Assembly (NCBI GenBank): GCA_937894775.1
Contig: CALAXC010000370.1
Location: forward strand, 1-6,364
Source: an uncultured Clostridia bacterium
Lineage (GTDB): Bacteria > Bacillota > Clostridia > Oscillospirales > CAG-272
Direction: 5' to 3'
Length of the DNA stretch: 6,364 nt
The translations under genes were made by a program, and so were the position numbers. The notes beneath the pieces were generated by a model that worked only from the letters and a program-made list of their open reading frames with translations, had not been told where the DNA came from and ran no database searches. Shown here in pieces: positions 6,344-6,364 of this stretch (position 1 is its first letter; every line of letters starts with the position of its first letter).

Positions 6344-6364
6344 CAGATCAAAAAATATCATGCC

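Noticed and set aside
6344..6364. Possible new gene start at ATG 6360 or a terminator after AraC2
   Set aside because: No ribosome binding site precedes this ATG, and the 21 bases are too short to show a hairpin or a coding region.

Overview
The window looks like a chromosomal piece of a low-GC, Gram-positive, probably gut-dwelling Clostridia member (Oscillospirales/Christensenellales-like). The reasons are strong AGGAGG-type ribosome binding sites, sigma-A promoters with extended -10 boxes, AT-rich intergenic DNA, a secreted BspA-like leucine-rich-repeat protein of the kind common in gut Firmicutes, and AraC-type regulators beside a cytoplasmic glycoside hydrolase. The taxon is inferred from style only.

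Layout, left to right. (1) 1-1624, minus strand: a long open frame that starts at 1624 and runs off the left edge without a stop. It encodes a secreted BspA-like LRR protein of at least 541 residues. (2) 1625-1850: a divergent intergenic region with a perfect 9-9-9 inverted repeat lying over a TGnTATAAT promoter element, and a 22-bp imperfect direct repeat with a 30-bp period just upstream. (3) 1851-2618, plus strand: an AraC-family regulator, called AraC1 here. (4) 2622-2653: a hairpin with T-tracts that can serve as a bidirectional terminator between convergent genes. (5) 2656-5400, minus strand: a 914-residue cytoplasmic GH38-type alpha-mannosidase-like enzyme. (6) 5401-5563: a compact divergent promoter region with one sigma-A promoter facing each way. 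(7) 5564-6343, plus strand: a second AraC-family regulator (AraC2), whose longer TTG-initiated reading would start inside its own -35 box.

How the parts may work together (inference): AraC2 and the GH38 gene share a control region. AraC2 is therefore the best candidate for a local sugar-responsive activator of the GH38 gene, which would cleave imported alpha-mannosides in the cytoplasm. AraC1 converges on the GH38 gene and diverges from the LRR gene. Its upstream region holds the most elaborate regulatory DNA in the window, so it may control itself and the LRR gene. No transporter lies in the window; if the locus is a full mannoside-use cluster, import genes would be outside it.

I see no CRISPR array, tRNA, rRNA, insertion sequence or obvious new defence system. 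The most notable points are the operator-like DNA before AraC1, the divergent zinc-site motifs of the GH38 enzyme, the base-composition shift inside the GH38 gene, and the long edge-truncated LRR gene.
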